Assembly (NCBI RefSeq): GCF_003236175.1
Contig: NZ_QKTW01000003.1
Span: 106,158-170,157, forward strand
Direction of reading: 5' to 3'
DNA length: 64,000 nucleotides
Source of the DNA: Taibaiella soli
GTDB lineage: Bacteria > Bacteroidota > Bacteroidia > Chitinophagales > Chitinophagaceae
The position numbers and the translations under genes are program-made. Under the pieces are notes generated by a model. That model saw only the letters and a list, made by a program, of their open reading frames with translations, did not search any database and was not told the DNA's origin. Shown here piece after piece: positions 9,102 to 16,769 of the stretch (positions are counted from its first letter, which is position 1; every line of letters begins with the position of its first letter).

Positions 9102-10231
9102 TTCCCGTTTATGCTATAGCAACGCACGCAGTTTCTGCGCTGGGTATTAATACCGAAAGCCATTGGCATGCGGTAACCGGCAATCGTACGGGTATTCGGC
9201 AGCATCATGATCAATCGCTTGCAGATGCACCTTTTTGGGGCGCTGTTATAGATCCGCAGCCCTGGCAGTTGGTTCATGCGCAAACCACGTCCTGGCCTCT
9301 GACTGCTTTTGAGAAAATGGCCGTTTATTCTGCATTGCACGCGCTGGAGCAATTGGAGCAAATCATTGATCTGAACGAAACGGTTTTTATTCTTTCTACC
9401 ACTAAAGGCAATATTGAATTATTGGGCGAAGTGCCTGATGAAAAAATCGGACTGATGCACAGTGCGGAAGCGGTTTCTAAAGCACTGGCTATTCCGGCCA
9501 AACCGGTAGTGATTTCACATGCCTGTGTGTCGGGCGTAGTGGCTTTACAATATGCACAAGCTTTGTTGCAGTCAGGCAAATACAAAAACGCAATCGTAAC
9601 CGGTTGTGATCGTTTTTCGAAATTTGTACTCAGCGGTTTCCAGTCATTTCATGCCGTTGCAGACGGACCTTGCAAACCTTTTGATGTGGCGCGTTCTGGT
9701 ATTAATCTCGGCGAAGCTGCAGCCACAATAGTTTTGAGCACCGAACTGCACAACGAACCGTTGGCGCAATTGCTTTCCGGTGCTACCTCCAATGATGCCA
9801 ATCATATTTCAGGGCCTTCGCGTACTGGTGAAGAACTGGGTTTGGCAATCAGCAAAGCCTTGTCACTGGCAGGTTTACAATCTTCAGATATCGATATGAT
9901 TTCTGCACACGGTACTGCGACGCTTTACAATGATGAAATGGAATCAAAAGCATTTGATATGCTGGGTATGAACAATGTTCCGTTGCATAGTTTAAAAGGC
10001 TTTGTAGGACACACTCTGGGTGCCGCAGGTGTGCTGGAAAGCGTAATGATTATCGAGAGTCTGCGTCACCAGCAATTGATTCCTTCCGCCGGATTTGAAA
10101 ATCTTGGTGTGCCAAAATCCCTCAACATTACACGAAGCGCAACAAATGCGAAGATTAACTATGCTTTGAAAACGGCTTCTGGTTTTGGTGGCTGTAATGC
10201 TACTGCTGTCTGGAAGGCCGCTGATCTCTAG
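9098..10231 (+). CDS. Beta-ketoacyl-ACP synthase (KAS II-like)
   Basis: 377 residues from the ATG at 9098, which overlaps the thioesterase stop; earlier in-frame ATGs at 9071 and 9083 would lie well inside that gene. The Cys-His-His triad is complete: C143 in SHACVSG, H271 in SAHGTAT and H305 in GFVGHTLGAAG. It would condense malonyl-ACP with a growing chain. It is a bit shorter than FabF (about 410). It closes the ACP / acyltransferase / dehydratase / thioesterase / ketosynthase group. Whether it makes a flexirubin-type polyene, or another acyl product, depends on partner genes not in this window. Confidence 0.92.
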   Translation: MIPVYAIATHAVSALGINTESHWHAVTGNRTGIRQHHDQSLADAPFWGAVIDPQPWQLVHAQTTSWPLTAFEKMAVYSALHALEQLEQIIDLNETVFILSTTKGNIELLGEVPDEKIGLMHSAEAVSKALAIPAKPVVISHACVSGVVALQYAQALLQSGKYKNAIVTGCDRFSKFVLSGFQSFHAVADGPCKPFDVARSGINLGEAAATIVLSTELHNEPLAQLLSGATSNDANHISGPSRTGEELGLAISKALSLAGLQSSDIDMISAHGTATLYNDEMESKAFDMLGMNNVPLHSLKGFVGHTLGAAGVLESVMIIESLRHQQLIPSAGFENLGVPKSLNITRSATNAKINYALKTASGFGGCNATAVWKAADL

Positions 10232-10262
10232 CTTTTAACTTCGAACTTTGAACTTCAGAAGT

Positions 10263-10351
10263 AGGGTGTGCCCCTTCGGGTCGGGCTATCCGCTGCAAGT
10301 CCTCGCTCCACGCCGTTTCGCTGCGGGCTTTCCGCTACTATCCCTCACACG
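10263..10351 (+). repeat. Left inverted-repeat arm of a ~0.88-kb element
   Basis: This GC-rich arm contains GGGTCGGGCTATCCGCTGCA then CTGCGGGCTTTCCG and TATCCCTCAC. Its reverse complement matches 11063-11139 over about 77 bp with a few substitutions and one ~11-bp insertion (in CTCCACGCCGTTTCG). The arms enclose ~710 bp. No target-site duplication is visible just outside. Confidence 0.75.
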
Positions 10352-10389
10352 TTTTCTGTGTATAGTCATATAGATCAATAGTTTTTTCG

Positions 10390-10800
10390 TACAAAATGTG
10401 TTAAGCGTCGTGCAATGCACTAAGCTGCGATTGCATTGCAATACGCGGGCCTTGCAATGTCTTATGCAAGTCGTACAATGCCTTATGCAAGTAGTACACT
10501 ATCATACGCAAGTAGTACACTGTCATACGCAAGTAGTACACTGTCCTACGCAAGTAGTACACTGTCATACGCAAGTAGTGCACTGTCATACGCAAGTAGT
10601 ACACTGCCATACGCAAGTAGTACACTGTCCTACGCAAGTAGTACACTGTTATGCGCAAGTAGTACAATGTCATGTGCAAGTAGTACACTGTCACACGCAA
10701 GTAGTACGCTGTGTTATTCAGGTAGTTCACTATCCTACTCTGGAAGTGCGATGCCGCAGGTGGGTTATACAATGGCAACCTGCAAGTTGTACAATAGAAA
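10390..10800 (+). repeat. 21-bp minisatellite (about 15 recognisable units plus decayed flanks)
   Basis: Tandem units of the type TACGCAAGTAGTACACTGTC(A), period exactly 21 bp. The centre (10490-10715) is nearly perfect, and both ends decay gradually. Because 21 is a multiple of three, both + frames and one - frame stay open across it. Confidence 0.92.
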
Positions 10801-10885
10801 ATCAGACATCAGCGATCAGACATCCGACATTCATTCAAGGTTAATAGATGTTAAAATTTGCAATACAAATTTCCACTTATCGTAA
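10457..10885 (+). CDS. Possible heptapeptide-repeat protein encoded by the minisatellite (doubtful)
   Basis: 142 residues from the ATG at 10457 (a TTG at 10436 is also possible). The repeat reads Tyr-Ala-Ser-Ser-Thr-Leu-Ser. In the diverged flanking copies the changes in this frame stay conservative: YAGLAMS and YASRTMP on the left, YSGSSLS and YSGSAMP on the right, using different codons (TAT/TAC, GCA/GCG, AGT/GGT/GGA). In the other + frame the same copies change charge and size, for example TLEVRCR against TQVVHCH. That is a hint of selection at the protein level. Against coding: no promoter or signal peptide is visible, and the last ~35 residues run into a noncoding-type dispersed microrepeat (10800-10830) and overlap the promoter of the next gene. 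It may be only a satellite. Confidence 0.3.
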   Translation: MSYASRTMPYASSTLSYASSTLSYASSTLSYASSTLSYASSALSYASSTLPYASSTLSYASSTLLCASSTMSCASSTLSHASSTLCYSGSSLSYSGSAMPQVGYTMATCKLYNRKSDISDQTSDIHSRLIDVKICNTNFHLS

Positions 10886-10890
10886 ATTTA
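10858..10890 (+). promoter_or_regulatory. Candidate promoter of the 43-residue membrane miniprotein
   Basis: A TTG at 10858-10860 is followed after 22 bp by TAAATTTA at 10883-10890 (TAnnTTTG with the last G changed to A). The ATG of the miniprotein is 21 bp further on. Confidence 0.4.
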
Positions 10891-10911
10891 GGATAACAAA
10901 AATCAGTCATT

Positions 10912-11043
10912 ATGAGAGGAGGTGGAAACTGGTTGCCGTTACTCGGAGTTCTGATAGTACTATTTCTTTTGGTGAAAGCGATGGAATGGGGCGTACATTA
11001 TTTAGTGCATCGATTCCGGCACAGAAGGCATGTGCATCATTAA
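10912..11043 (+). CDS. 43-residue single-pass membrane miniprotein
   Basis: Starts ATGAGAGGAGGTGG and encodes MRGGGNWLPLLGVLIVLFLL followed by VKAMEWGVHYLV and a basic His/Arg tail (HRFRHRRHVHH). The hydrophobic core at residues 7-21 with a strongly positive C-terminus is a credible N-out/C-in membrane peptide. A promoter-like sequence lies at the right distance upstream and a strong terminator lies 250 bp downstream. It sits inside the inverted-repeat element, next to the minisatellite. The function is unknown; a structural membrane peptide or a type I-like toxin are possibilities without evidence. Confidence 0.5.
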   Translation: MRGGGNWLPLLGVLIVLFLLVKAMEWGVHYLVHRFRHRRHVHH

Positions 11044-11062
11044 TCTGGCGCGAGTGGAGGTT

Positions 11063-11139
11063 GCGTGAGGGATAGAAACGGAAAGCCCGCAGCGAAGCGA
11101 GGACTTGCAGTGAATAGCCCGACCCGCAGGGGCACGCCC
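11063..11139 (+). repeat. Right inverted-repeat arm of the ~0.88-kb element
   Basis: Reverse-complement partner of 10263-10351: begins GCGTGAGGGATAG, contains GGAAAGCCCGCAGCGAAGCG and ends GGGGCACGCCC. The rest of the gap up to 11295 holds a second short palindrome (GAGCGCTTCGCTAACGCTC around 11255) and no gene. Confidence 0.75.
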
Positions 11140-11295
11140 AAATAAAATTAGTGCCGATACAATCGGACTGAATTCATTGAACAAGAATCGAGCTTGGAAG
11201 ACTCGCCAGTTTGGACAATCGGCAGTCAGAGACTGCTATGTAATATAGACACGAGAGCGCTTCGCTAACGCTCGCGCCAGTGAATTATATATAAG

Positions 11296-11324
11296 AAGAA
11301 AGCGCTCCTTCGGAGCGCTTTCTT
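11296..11324 (+). terminator. Bidirectional terminator between the miniprotein and the M20 gene
   Basis: A perfect 13-bp stem AAGAAAGCGCTCC / GGAGCGCTTTCTT with a TTC loop. It lies between convergent genes (+ miniprotein, - amidohydrolase). Confidence 0.75.
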
Positions 11325-11380
11325 GTATGTTTAAATGAGTTGACTTTTGACGTTTCACGTTTGTCACCATTCACCATTCA

Positions 11381-12565
11381 CTATTGCCCCAGCGCATTCA
11401 GCGCCAGCCAGGTCATCAAACCAGTGCCTGTTTTCAGGGCATCTTCATCAATGTCAAAATGGGCATTGTGTACAGACGCAGTAAATTCAGTACCTCCTCT
11501 GTTGGTTCCCAAGCGGTAAAAACAACCGGGAACTTCGTGTGAGTAAAATGCAAAATCATCAGCTGTCATACGGAGATCCAGCAGTTTTACATTGTTATCG
11601 CCGAGAAATTGTTTCGCCCATGATTCGGCTTGTGCAGTAAACACAGGGTCATTGAACAAAGATGGATAACCCTTCGGAATTTCCACCGTGCTCGTTGCCC
11701 CGTATGCAGCGCAAGTATGATGCGTGATGTCTTTAATCCACTGATGCGCTTCATTGCGCCATTTTTCATCCATCGTGCGGAATGTACCTTCAATTTCCAC
11801 TTTGTCTGGAATTACATTATTCACATGTCCGCCGCTGATGCGTCCGAAACTTAACACCGTCGGGATAATAGGATTCGCTTTGCGCGAAACGACCTGTTGC
11901 AGATTGGTGATGAGTTGTGCAGCGATCGCAATCGGATCAATTGTGGTGTTTGGTAAAGCGGCATGACCGCCTTTTCCTTCTACCGTAATATAAATTTCAT
12001 CCGTGCTCGCCATATATTGACCCGAACGGAAACCAACCACACCGGCGGGCAGCGTAGGGTATACGTGCTGTGCAATGATTGCCTGCGGACACGGATTTTC
12101 CAATACACCAGCAGCAATTAGTAAGCTTGCACCGCCCGGATGTTTTTCTTCACCGGGTTGAAAAATCAGTTTAATCGTGCCTTCCCATTCGTCTTTCATT
12201 TCGTTGAGAATGCGCGCCGCACTGAGCAGGCAAGTTGTGTGTACATCATGACCACATGCATGCATGACACCTTCGTTTTGAGAACGGTAGGCTACATTAT
12301 TAGCTTCGAGAATAGGCAGCGCATCAAGTTCAGAACGAAGTGCAATACAACGTTTGCCCGGATTTTTCCCTTCAATTAATGCGATGACGCCAGTGCCGGC
12401 AACTACCGTTTGATTGGTGATACCATATTCCGTCAGTTTCGAAGCAATGAAATTAGACGTCTGGTACTCTTCAAATGAAAGTTCCGGATGTGCATGAATA
12501 TGATGGCGGATCGCCTGTATTTCAGAAAAGTGTTCTTCTACTTTTTGGCGTATTTCGTTAATCAT
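11381..12565 (-). CDS. M20 family metallo-amidohydrolase (N-acyl-amino acid / hippurate hydrolase type)
   Basis: 394 residues, the usual length. Metal ligands are visible: HACGHDVHTT (H102, C104, H106), PGEEKHPGG (E139, E140) and AQHVYP (H167); a small dimerisation domain lies between about 185 and 300. The C/H/E/H pattern is that of the M20D aminoacylase/hippurate hydrolase branch, cytoplasmic enzymes that remove acyl groups from amino acids. It is the last gene of a - strand operon: its start overlaps the SPOR gene stop by 8 bp. The substrate cannot be read from the sequence. Confidence 0.92.
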   Translation of the reverse strand: MINEIRQKVEEHFSEIQAIRHHIHAHPELSFEEYQTSNFIASKLTEYGITNQTVVAGTGVIALIEGKNPGKRCIALRSELDALPILEANNVAYRSQNEGVMHACGHDVHTTCLLSAARILNEMKDEWEGTIKLIFQPGEEKHPGGASLLIAAGVLENPCPQAIIAQHVYPTLPAGVVGFRSGQYMASTDEIYITVEGKGGHAALPNTTIDPIAIAAQLITNLQQVVSRKANPIIPTVLSFGRISGGHVNNVIPDKVEIEGTFRTMDEKWRNEAHQWIKDITHHTCAAYGATSTVEIPKGYPSLFNDPVFTAQAESWAKQFLGDNNVKLLDLRMTADDFAFYSHEVPGCFYRLGTNRGGTEFTASVHNAHFDIDEDALKTGTGLMTWLALNALGQ

Positions 12566-12992
12566 CTTTTTGTGTGTTGGTTAATTCTACAATGTCTGGC
12601 ACAATCATACAAGGGGAATATAAAGTGCTGACTTGTTGATATATTTTTTGTGCTTCTGCCCGCGTCGCAAAATCACCCACTTTTACGCGGAATTGCGGTT
12701 GTACATATGTCATATAGGTACGGATACCGGGAAAGCGACGCATAAAATCAAGCTTTATTTCGGATGCCTTAGCACGATCGCTGCCGCTGTATATCTGTAC
12801 GCGGAAGCCGTGTGTGGAGCGAATGTAGTTCCGTTGCTGTGGTGCGTGGCTTTTGGTGACAAGTGCCAGCCTGGAGTCTGCATGAATAACAACTCCGCCG
12901 GTATCATTGGCGCTATAAGAAACCTTCATCTGTGCAAAGCCCGTAAGAGCGCTGCAGCAAAGGCAAAAGAAAAAACTTAGAAACAATCGCAT
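12558..12992 (-). CDS. Secreted SPOR-domain protein
   Basis: 144 residues with a signal peptide (about 1-20, ending TGFAQ). Residues ~60-130 look like a SPOR domain: GFRVQIYSGSDRAKA followed by a RVKVGDFATRAEAQKIYQQV block, the typical alternation ending in the second helix. SPOR domains bind denuded peptidoglycan glycan strands, often at division sites. It lies 22 bp after deoC and overlaps the amidohydrolase, so it is probably cotranscribed with both, although their functions have no evident link. Confidence 0.85.
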   Translation of the reverse strand: MRLFLSFFFCLCCSALTGFAQMKVSYSANDTGGVVIHADSRLALVTKSHAPQQRNYIRSTHGFRVQIYSGSDRAKASEIKLDFMRRFPGIRTYMTYVQPQFRVKVGDFATRAEAQKIYQQVSTLYSPCMIVPDIVELTNTQKDD

Positions 12993-13014
12993 GAATAAAT
13001 GTTTTTGGTCGGAA

Positions 13015-13680
13015 TTATTGAGCGGTAGCTTCTTTTACTATTTGCACACCAGCCGAACAACCGATGCGTGTAGCGCCGGCGTCAATCATTTCCTGAGCCG
13101 CTGCGAAGCTACGAATACCACCTGATGCTTTGATCTCAATATTTTCCGACAAATGAGATCGCATTAATTGCACTGCATGGATGGACGCACCACTAGGAGC
13201 ATAACCGGTAGATGTTTTCATAAAATCTATGCCAAAAGGTGCATAATGTTGGCAGCAGGCTATTATTTCAGCATCAGTGAGTTCGCCGCTTTCAATGATC
13301 ACCTTTATTTTTTTTCCGGCATTATGTGCCAGCTTTGTACACGAGCCGATTTCTTCCTCGAGTAATGTCCAGTCGTTATTTTTTAATGCAGCAATATTAT
13401 GTACAATATCCAGCTCGTCCACGCCATCGGCCAGTGCCTGTCTGATCTCTTCTTGCTTGGCACCAACGCTGCTGTAGCCAAATGGAAAGCCAATAACGGT
13501 TGCTGTTTTTACCGGCGAACCCTCCAGTAACTGCTTGGCCATTTTTACAAAGTACGGCGGTACGCAAACTGCGGCGAAGGAATATTGAATGGCTTCTTCG
13601 CACAGCTGTTTGATGTCGGCGACTGTAGTCGTTGGTTTCAGAATTGTATGATCGATATACGACGCAATGTTGGAATGCAT
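13015..13680 (-). CDS. deoC: Deoxyribose-phosphate aldolase
   Basis: 221 residues. It splits 2-deoxyribose-5-phosphate into glyceraldehyde-3-phosphate and acetaldehyde in deoxynucleoside salvage. The Schiff-base lysine is K155 in FMKTSTGY; the partner lysine is K126 in IKVIIESGEL, and D91 in DELDIV matches the catalytic Asp of DERA. TVIGFPFGYS is the typical phosphate-side loop. First gene of the deoC / SPOR / amidohydrolase operon. A promoter-like TAATTTTA (- strand, 13700-13707) stands 20 bp upstream of the ATG. Confidence 0.96.
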   Translation of the reverse strand: MHSNIASYIDHTILKPTTTVADIKQLCEEAIQYSFAAVCVPPYFVKMAKQLLEGSPVKTATVIGFPFGYSSVGAKQEEIRQALADGVDELDIVHNIAALKNNDWTLLEEEIGSCTKLAHNAGKKIKVIIESGELTDAEIIACCQHYAPFGIDFMKTSTGYAPSGASIHAVQLMRSHLSENIEIKASGGIRSFAAAQEMIDAGATRIGCSAGVQIVKEATAQ

Positions 13681-13994
13681 TGTGCTGATTTTGACGCGGT
13701 AAAATTAGGTAATTAAAAAGTCAAAAGTCAAAGGTCAAAAGTCAAAAGCACGGGTTATATAATTTCATGTCATGTCGAGGTAACAAGACACTCGCCCAAC
13801 ACGGGATTGTAGAATTCAACGTGAGTAATACAAAAAACGGATCATTGCGAAGAAGTACGACATGGCAATCTTTCCGATTGTTTGGAGCATCGAGCGGTTG
13901 TGTCGCCGCGAGAACCTTTCGGTTCAATTTATGGTGACAAAAAAAGCCGCTGTGAACAGCGGCTATGTGTAAAAGCTTATTTGAATTTTCAGAC
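13681..13994. other. 314-bp gap with microrepeats and a REP-like fragment
   Basis: 13715-13748 is a GTCAAAAGTCAAAGGTCAAAA microrepeat in short runs; 13846-13880 is a decayed copy of the dispersed CATTGCGA...ACGTGGCAATCT palindrome seen near 57.5 and 61.6 kb. A - strand open frame here (13742-14101) runs into the next gene and has no supporting features. The only clear signal is the terminator at 13945-13964. Confidence 0.6.
13945..13964 (-). terminator. Terminator of the first T9SS protein gene
   Basis: Stem AGCCGCTG / CAGCGGCT with a 4-nt loop; read on the - strand it is followed by a run of seven T. It lies 31 bp past the stop codon. Confidence 0.8.
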
Positions 13995-15056
13995 TTATAA
14001 TTTCTGGATCGTTGTAAAGCCGATCTGATCAGCACCGTTAGATGTGCGAACCAGATACTGTCCTGCAGCTTGCTTGCTGAGGTCGATATCTGCTTTACCA
14101 CCTTGAGCTGCTACCAGTTTGCCGCTCATATCATATACTTCAATTGCAAATTCACGCCAGTTTGCAGGAATATTGATGTGGAAAACGCCGTTAGACGGAT
14201 TCGGATAAGCGCTAACAGCTACTTTTTGAACAGTTACATTGTTGATACCGGTAGGTTTTGTACGGTAGATATCACGGTAGCGGGTAAACATCGGAACAGT
14301 AACGCCACTAACGGTAGCGGTTTCAATCCACAATGCCGGGAATTGATCGTTTTGAGTCAGCCAGTAGTAATCGGTTGTGCTTCTGGTGATCGCGAATGAA
14401 GCACCGTTGTAAGTGATAGAATCAGTTTCCACTGATGTAGACGCAAGGCGCAAACAGCTGGTAGCCGTAGGATAATAAGGCGTTTTAATAGTACCCCAGC
14501 CATCTACATCAGAAATACGGTAACCTTTACCTTTTAGTGAACCGACACTAGGTACCGAAGCACTAAATGCAAAAGTGGTGCTGTCGTGGTTCCCAAAGTT
14601 CATTGGGAAGATGTACCATTCGTCTTCATCCTGATAGTTTGCTGCTACCGGAAGGCCCATGAGGGTAATGCCGTAGGCTACAGCATTTAAGCTGGATGCA
14701 GAACCGTTCGTTCTTTTCAGGAAGAATGTATAAGGATCGTGTACCGTAATACCGCCGAAGCCAATAGAGTCAATCAGTTTGAAACCAAAAGCATTGGTGG
14801 GAACACCAAATAAAATGAAACCGGAATTTGCCTGTGCTACCGTTTTCCAGCTCTGAACATTTTGTGTGTCCATAACCATTGTTGAAAAATCCCAACTCAT
14901 ATTAGCACCTGTGGCCAATGACAGGTTGCTGTCTACCGGCGTGCTGTAGCGGAATGTATCACCGGCAGCTGCAATGATGTTATCCTGGATGGTAATTTGT
15001 GCTTTCGCGAGTCCTGCAGTAATGAGCAGGGAAAACATGAGTAAGATTCTTTTCAT
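13995..15056 (-). CDS. T9SS type A sorting domain-containing secreted protein
   Basis: 353 residues. Signal peptide MKRILLMFSLLITAGLAKAQ; the C-terminal ~75 residues form a type A sorting domain (SAYPNPSNGVFHI, then VYDMSGKLV and AAGQYLVRT), which sends the protein through the type IX system to the cell surface. The central part contains GANMSWDFSTM near residue 50 and no recognised catalytic motif. The same N-terminal block (GANQAWDFSNL) and sorting domain occur in the protein at 18655-19710, so these two are paralogues separated by icd and a two-component pair. The function is unknown. Confidence 0.88.
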   Translation of the reverse strand: MKRILLMFSLLITAGLAKAQITIQDNIIAAAGDTFRYSTPVDSNLSLATGANMSWDFSTMVMDTQNVQSWKTVAQANSGFILFGVPTNAFGFKLIDSIGFGGITVHDPYTFFLKRTNGSASSLNAVAYGITLMGLPVAANYQDEDEWYIFPMNFGNHDSTTFAFSASVPSVGSLKGKGYRISDVDGWGTIKTPYYPTATSCLRLASTSVETDSITYNGASFAITRSTTDYYWLTQNDQFPALWIETATVSGVTVPMFTRYRDIYRTKPTGINNVTVQKVAVSAYPNPSNGVFHINIPANWREFAIEVYDMSGKLVAAQGGKADIDLSKQAAGQYLVRTSNGADQIGFTTIQKL

Positions 15057-15270
15057 AATTTCTGATTGATGATGTGAAAGTAATATGTTTTAATACAACT
15101 GTTACCAGGGGTTTCTACTTATATTTGATTTTTTTCTTTTCCTGCGACATGTTGCAGATAACGAATGACTTAGCGCAATTTTCATGCCATTTTTGAAGCA
15201 GCGGAGTCATTATTCTTCAAAAGCGGCTATTACCAAGCTAAATTTTTTTTGAGCGCAAATATGAAAAAAT

Positions 15271-15294
15271 AAAGTCCGCCAATTGGCGGACTTT
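15271..15294 (-). terminator. Terminator of icd
   Basis: Perfect 10-bp stem AAAGTCCGCC / GGCGGACTTT, loop AATT, with an A-run on the + strand that becomes a T-run for - strand transcription. 31 bp past the icd stop. Confidence 0.8.
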
Positions 15295-15324
15295 CCTTTG
15301 TAGTTAATCTAAAGCAGAAATAGA

Positions 15325-16593
15325 TTAGAGGTTTTTAACCAGTTCGTGTGCGAACTCGCTTGTTTTCAGCAAGGTTGCATCGTTCATCAGGTTGTAGAAA
15401 TCGATTGTAACGCGTTTGCGCATGATTGTTGTGCTCAGTGCGTTTACAATTGAATCCGCAGCTTCTTTCCAACCCATGTATTCCAGCATCATCACACCGC
15501 TCAGCAGCAGAGAAGACGGATTCATCGTGTCGGTATTTGCAAAGCGCGGTGCGGTACCGTGTGTCGCTTCGAATACTGCGTGACCAGTTACGTAGTTGAT
15601 GTTTGCACCCGGAGCGATACCGATGCCTCCAACAGCCGCAGCCAGCGCGTCAGAAATATAGTCACCGTTGAGATTCAGCGTAGCTACTACCGCGAAATCT
15701 TTCGGCGCCAGCAGGATTTGCTGCAGGAAGTTATCGGCAATCACATCATTTACGATGATTTTACCGTTTGCCTTTGCCATTTTGATTTCTTCGTTGGCCG
15801 CTTCTTCACCGAGGTTTTTCTTAGTTTCTTCCCATTGAGCCCAGGTGTAGACTTTATCACCAAACTCGCGGGTAGCCAGTTCATAGCCCCAGTTTTTGAA
15901 ACCACCTTCGGTAAATTTCATGATATTGCCTTTGTGCACCAAGGTCACAGTTGGACGGTGATGTTCAATAGCATATTCGATGGCCGAACGGATGAGGCGC
16001 TCAGAACCGTCTTTAGAAACTGGTTTTACACCAAATGAAGTTGTTTCCGGGAAACGTACTTTTTTAGAAACACCCAGTTCCTGCAGCAAAGCGAATACTT
16101 TTTTCGCTTCAGGAGAGTCGTAGTTAAATTCGATGCCGGCGTAGATATCCTCAGTGTTTTCACGGAAGATTACCATGTCCACATTTTCCGGATGCTTCAC
16201 CGGTGAAGGCACACCCTGGAACCATTGTACCGGACGCAGACAAACGAACAGGTCGAGTTCCTGGCGCAGTGCAACGTTGAGGGAACGGATACCACCGCCT
16301 ACAGGTGTAGTAAGGGGTCCTTTGATAGAAACAATATATTCACGGGCAACATCCAGTGTTTCGGCTGGCAGCCATTGTCCCGTTTGGTTAAAAGCTTTTT
16401 CTCCGGCCAGCATTTCTTTCCATTCGATGCGGCGTTTTCCGTTGTAGGCTTTCTCTACAGCTGCGTCGATAACAGTTCTGCTGGCGCTCCATACATCCGG
16501 GCCGATGCCGTCGCCTTCAATGAAAGGAATAACTGGGTAGTCAGGCACCTGGAGTTTTCCATCAGCACCCATAGTAATTTTTTGCGGAGTCAT
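15325..16593 (-). CDS. icd: Isocitrate dehydrogenase (NADP-dependent, E. coli type)
   Basis: 422 residues, close to the 416 of E. coli Icd. It converts isocitrate to 2-oxoglutarate and CO2 in the TCA cycle. Visible landmarks: [12 protein letters not shown] at the start, the substrate loop [17 protein letters not shown] with the regulatory serine S104, the REN segment [15 protein letters not shown], and the cofactor loop [11 protein letters not shown]. At the two positions that favour NADP in E. coli (Lys-Tyr) this protein has Arg-Phe, so the cofactor is probably but not certainly NADP. It has its own promoter and terminator. Confidence 0.95.
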   Translation of the reverse strand: MTPQKITMGADGKLQVPDYPVIPFIEGDGIGPDVWSASRTVIDAAVEKAYNGKRRIEWKEMLAGEKAFNQTGQWLPAETLDVAREYIVSIKGPLTTPVGGGIRSLNVALRQELDLFVCLRPVQWFQGVPSPVKHPENVDMVIFRENTEDIYAGIEFNYDSPEAKKVFALLQELGVSKKVRFPETTSFGVKPVSKDGSERLIRSAIEYAIEHHRPTVTLVHKGNIMKFTEGGFKNWGYELATREFGDKVYTWAQWEETKKNLGEEAANEEIKMAKANGKIIVNDVIADNFLQQILLAPKDFAVVATLNLNGDYISDALAAAVGGIGIAPGANINYVTGHAVFEATHGTAPRFANTDTMNPSSLLLSGVMMLEYMGWKEAADSIVNALSTTIMRKRVTIDFYNLMNDATLLKTSEFAHELVKNL

Positions 16594-16633
16594 ATTATAT
16601 TAAGCTGAATTTTAAAAGAGCGTAATTGCGCTG

Positions 16634-16664
16634 CAAAATTACGACAATTCAGCTATTTGGGCAA
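16634..16664 (-). promoter_or_regulatory. icd promoter
   Basis: On the - strand, TTG (16664-16662) and TAATTTTG (16641-16634), a full TAnnTTTG match, are separated by 20 bp, the expected spacing. Transcription should start about 35 bp before the ATG. Confidence 0.65.
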
Positions 16665-16769
16665 TTGGTCAATTCGTTAATTCGTTAAATGGGCGATGTG
16701 CTAAATATGTTGAATGTGATTAATGTGCATGTGGGTTCACATTGATCGCATTTAGACACATTCGTCACA

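Noticed and set aside
10390..10800. CRISPR array
   Set aside because: The 21-bp units are directly adjacent with no spacers, and no cas gene is near.
10398..10844. Open frame of 148 residues in the other + frame of the minisatellite (TQVVHCH repeats)
   Set aside because: Changes in the outer copies are radical in this frame, and openness is explained by the 21-bp period.
13742..14101. 119-residue - strand open frame
   Set aside because: It overlaps the end of the T9SS protein gene in another frame and crosses the terminator and a REP-like fragment.
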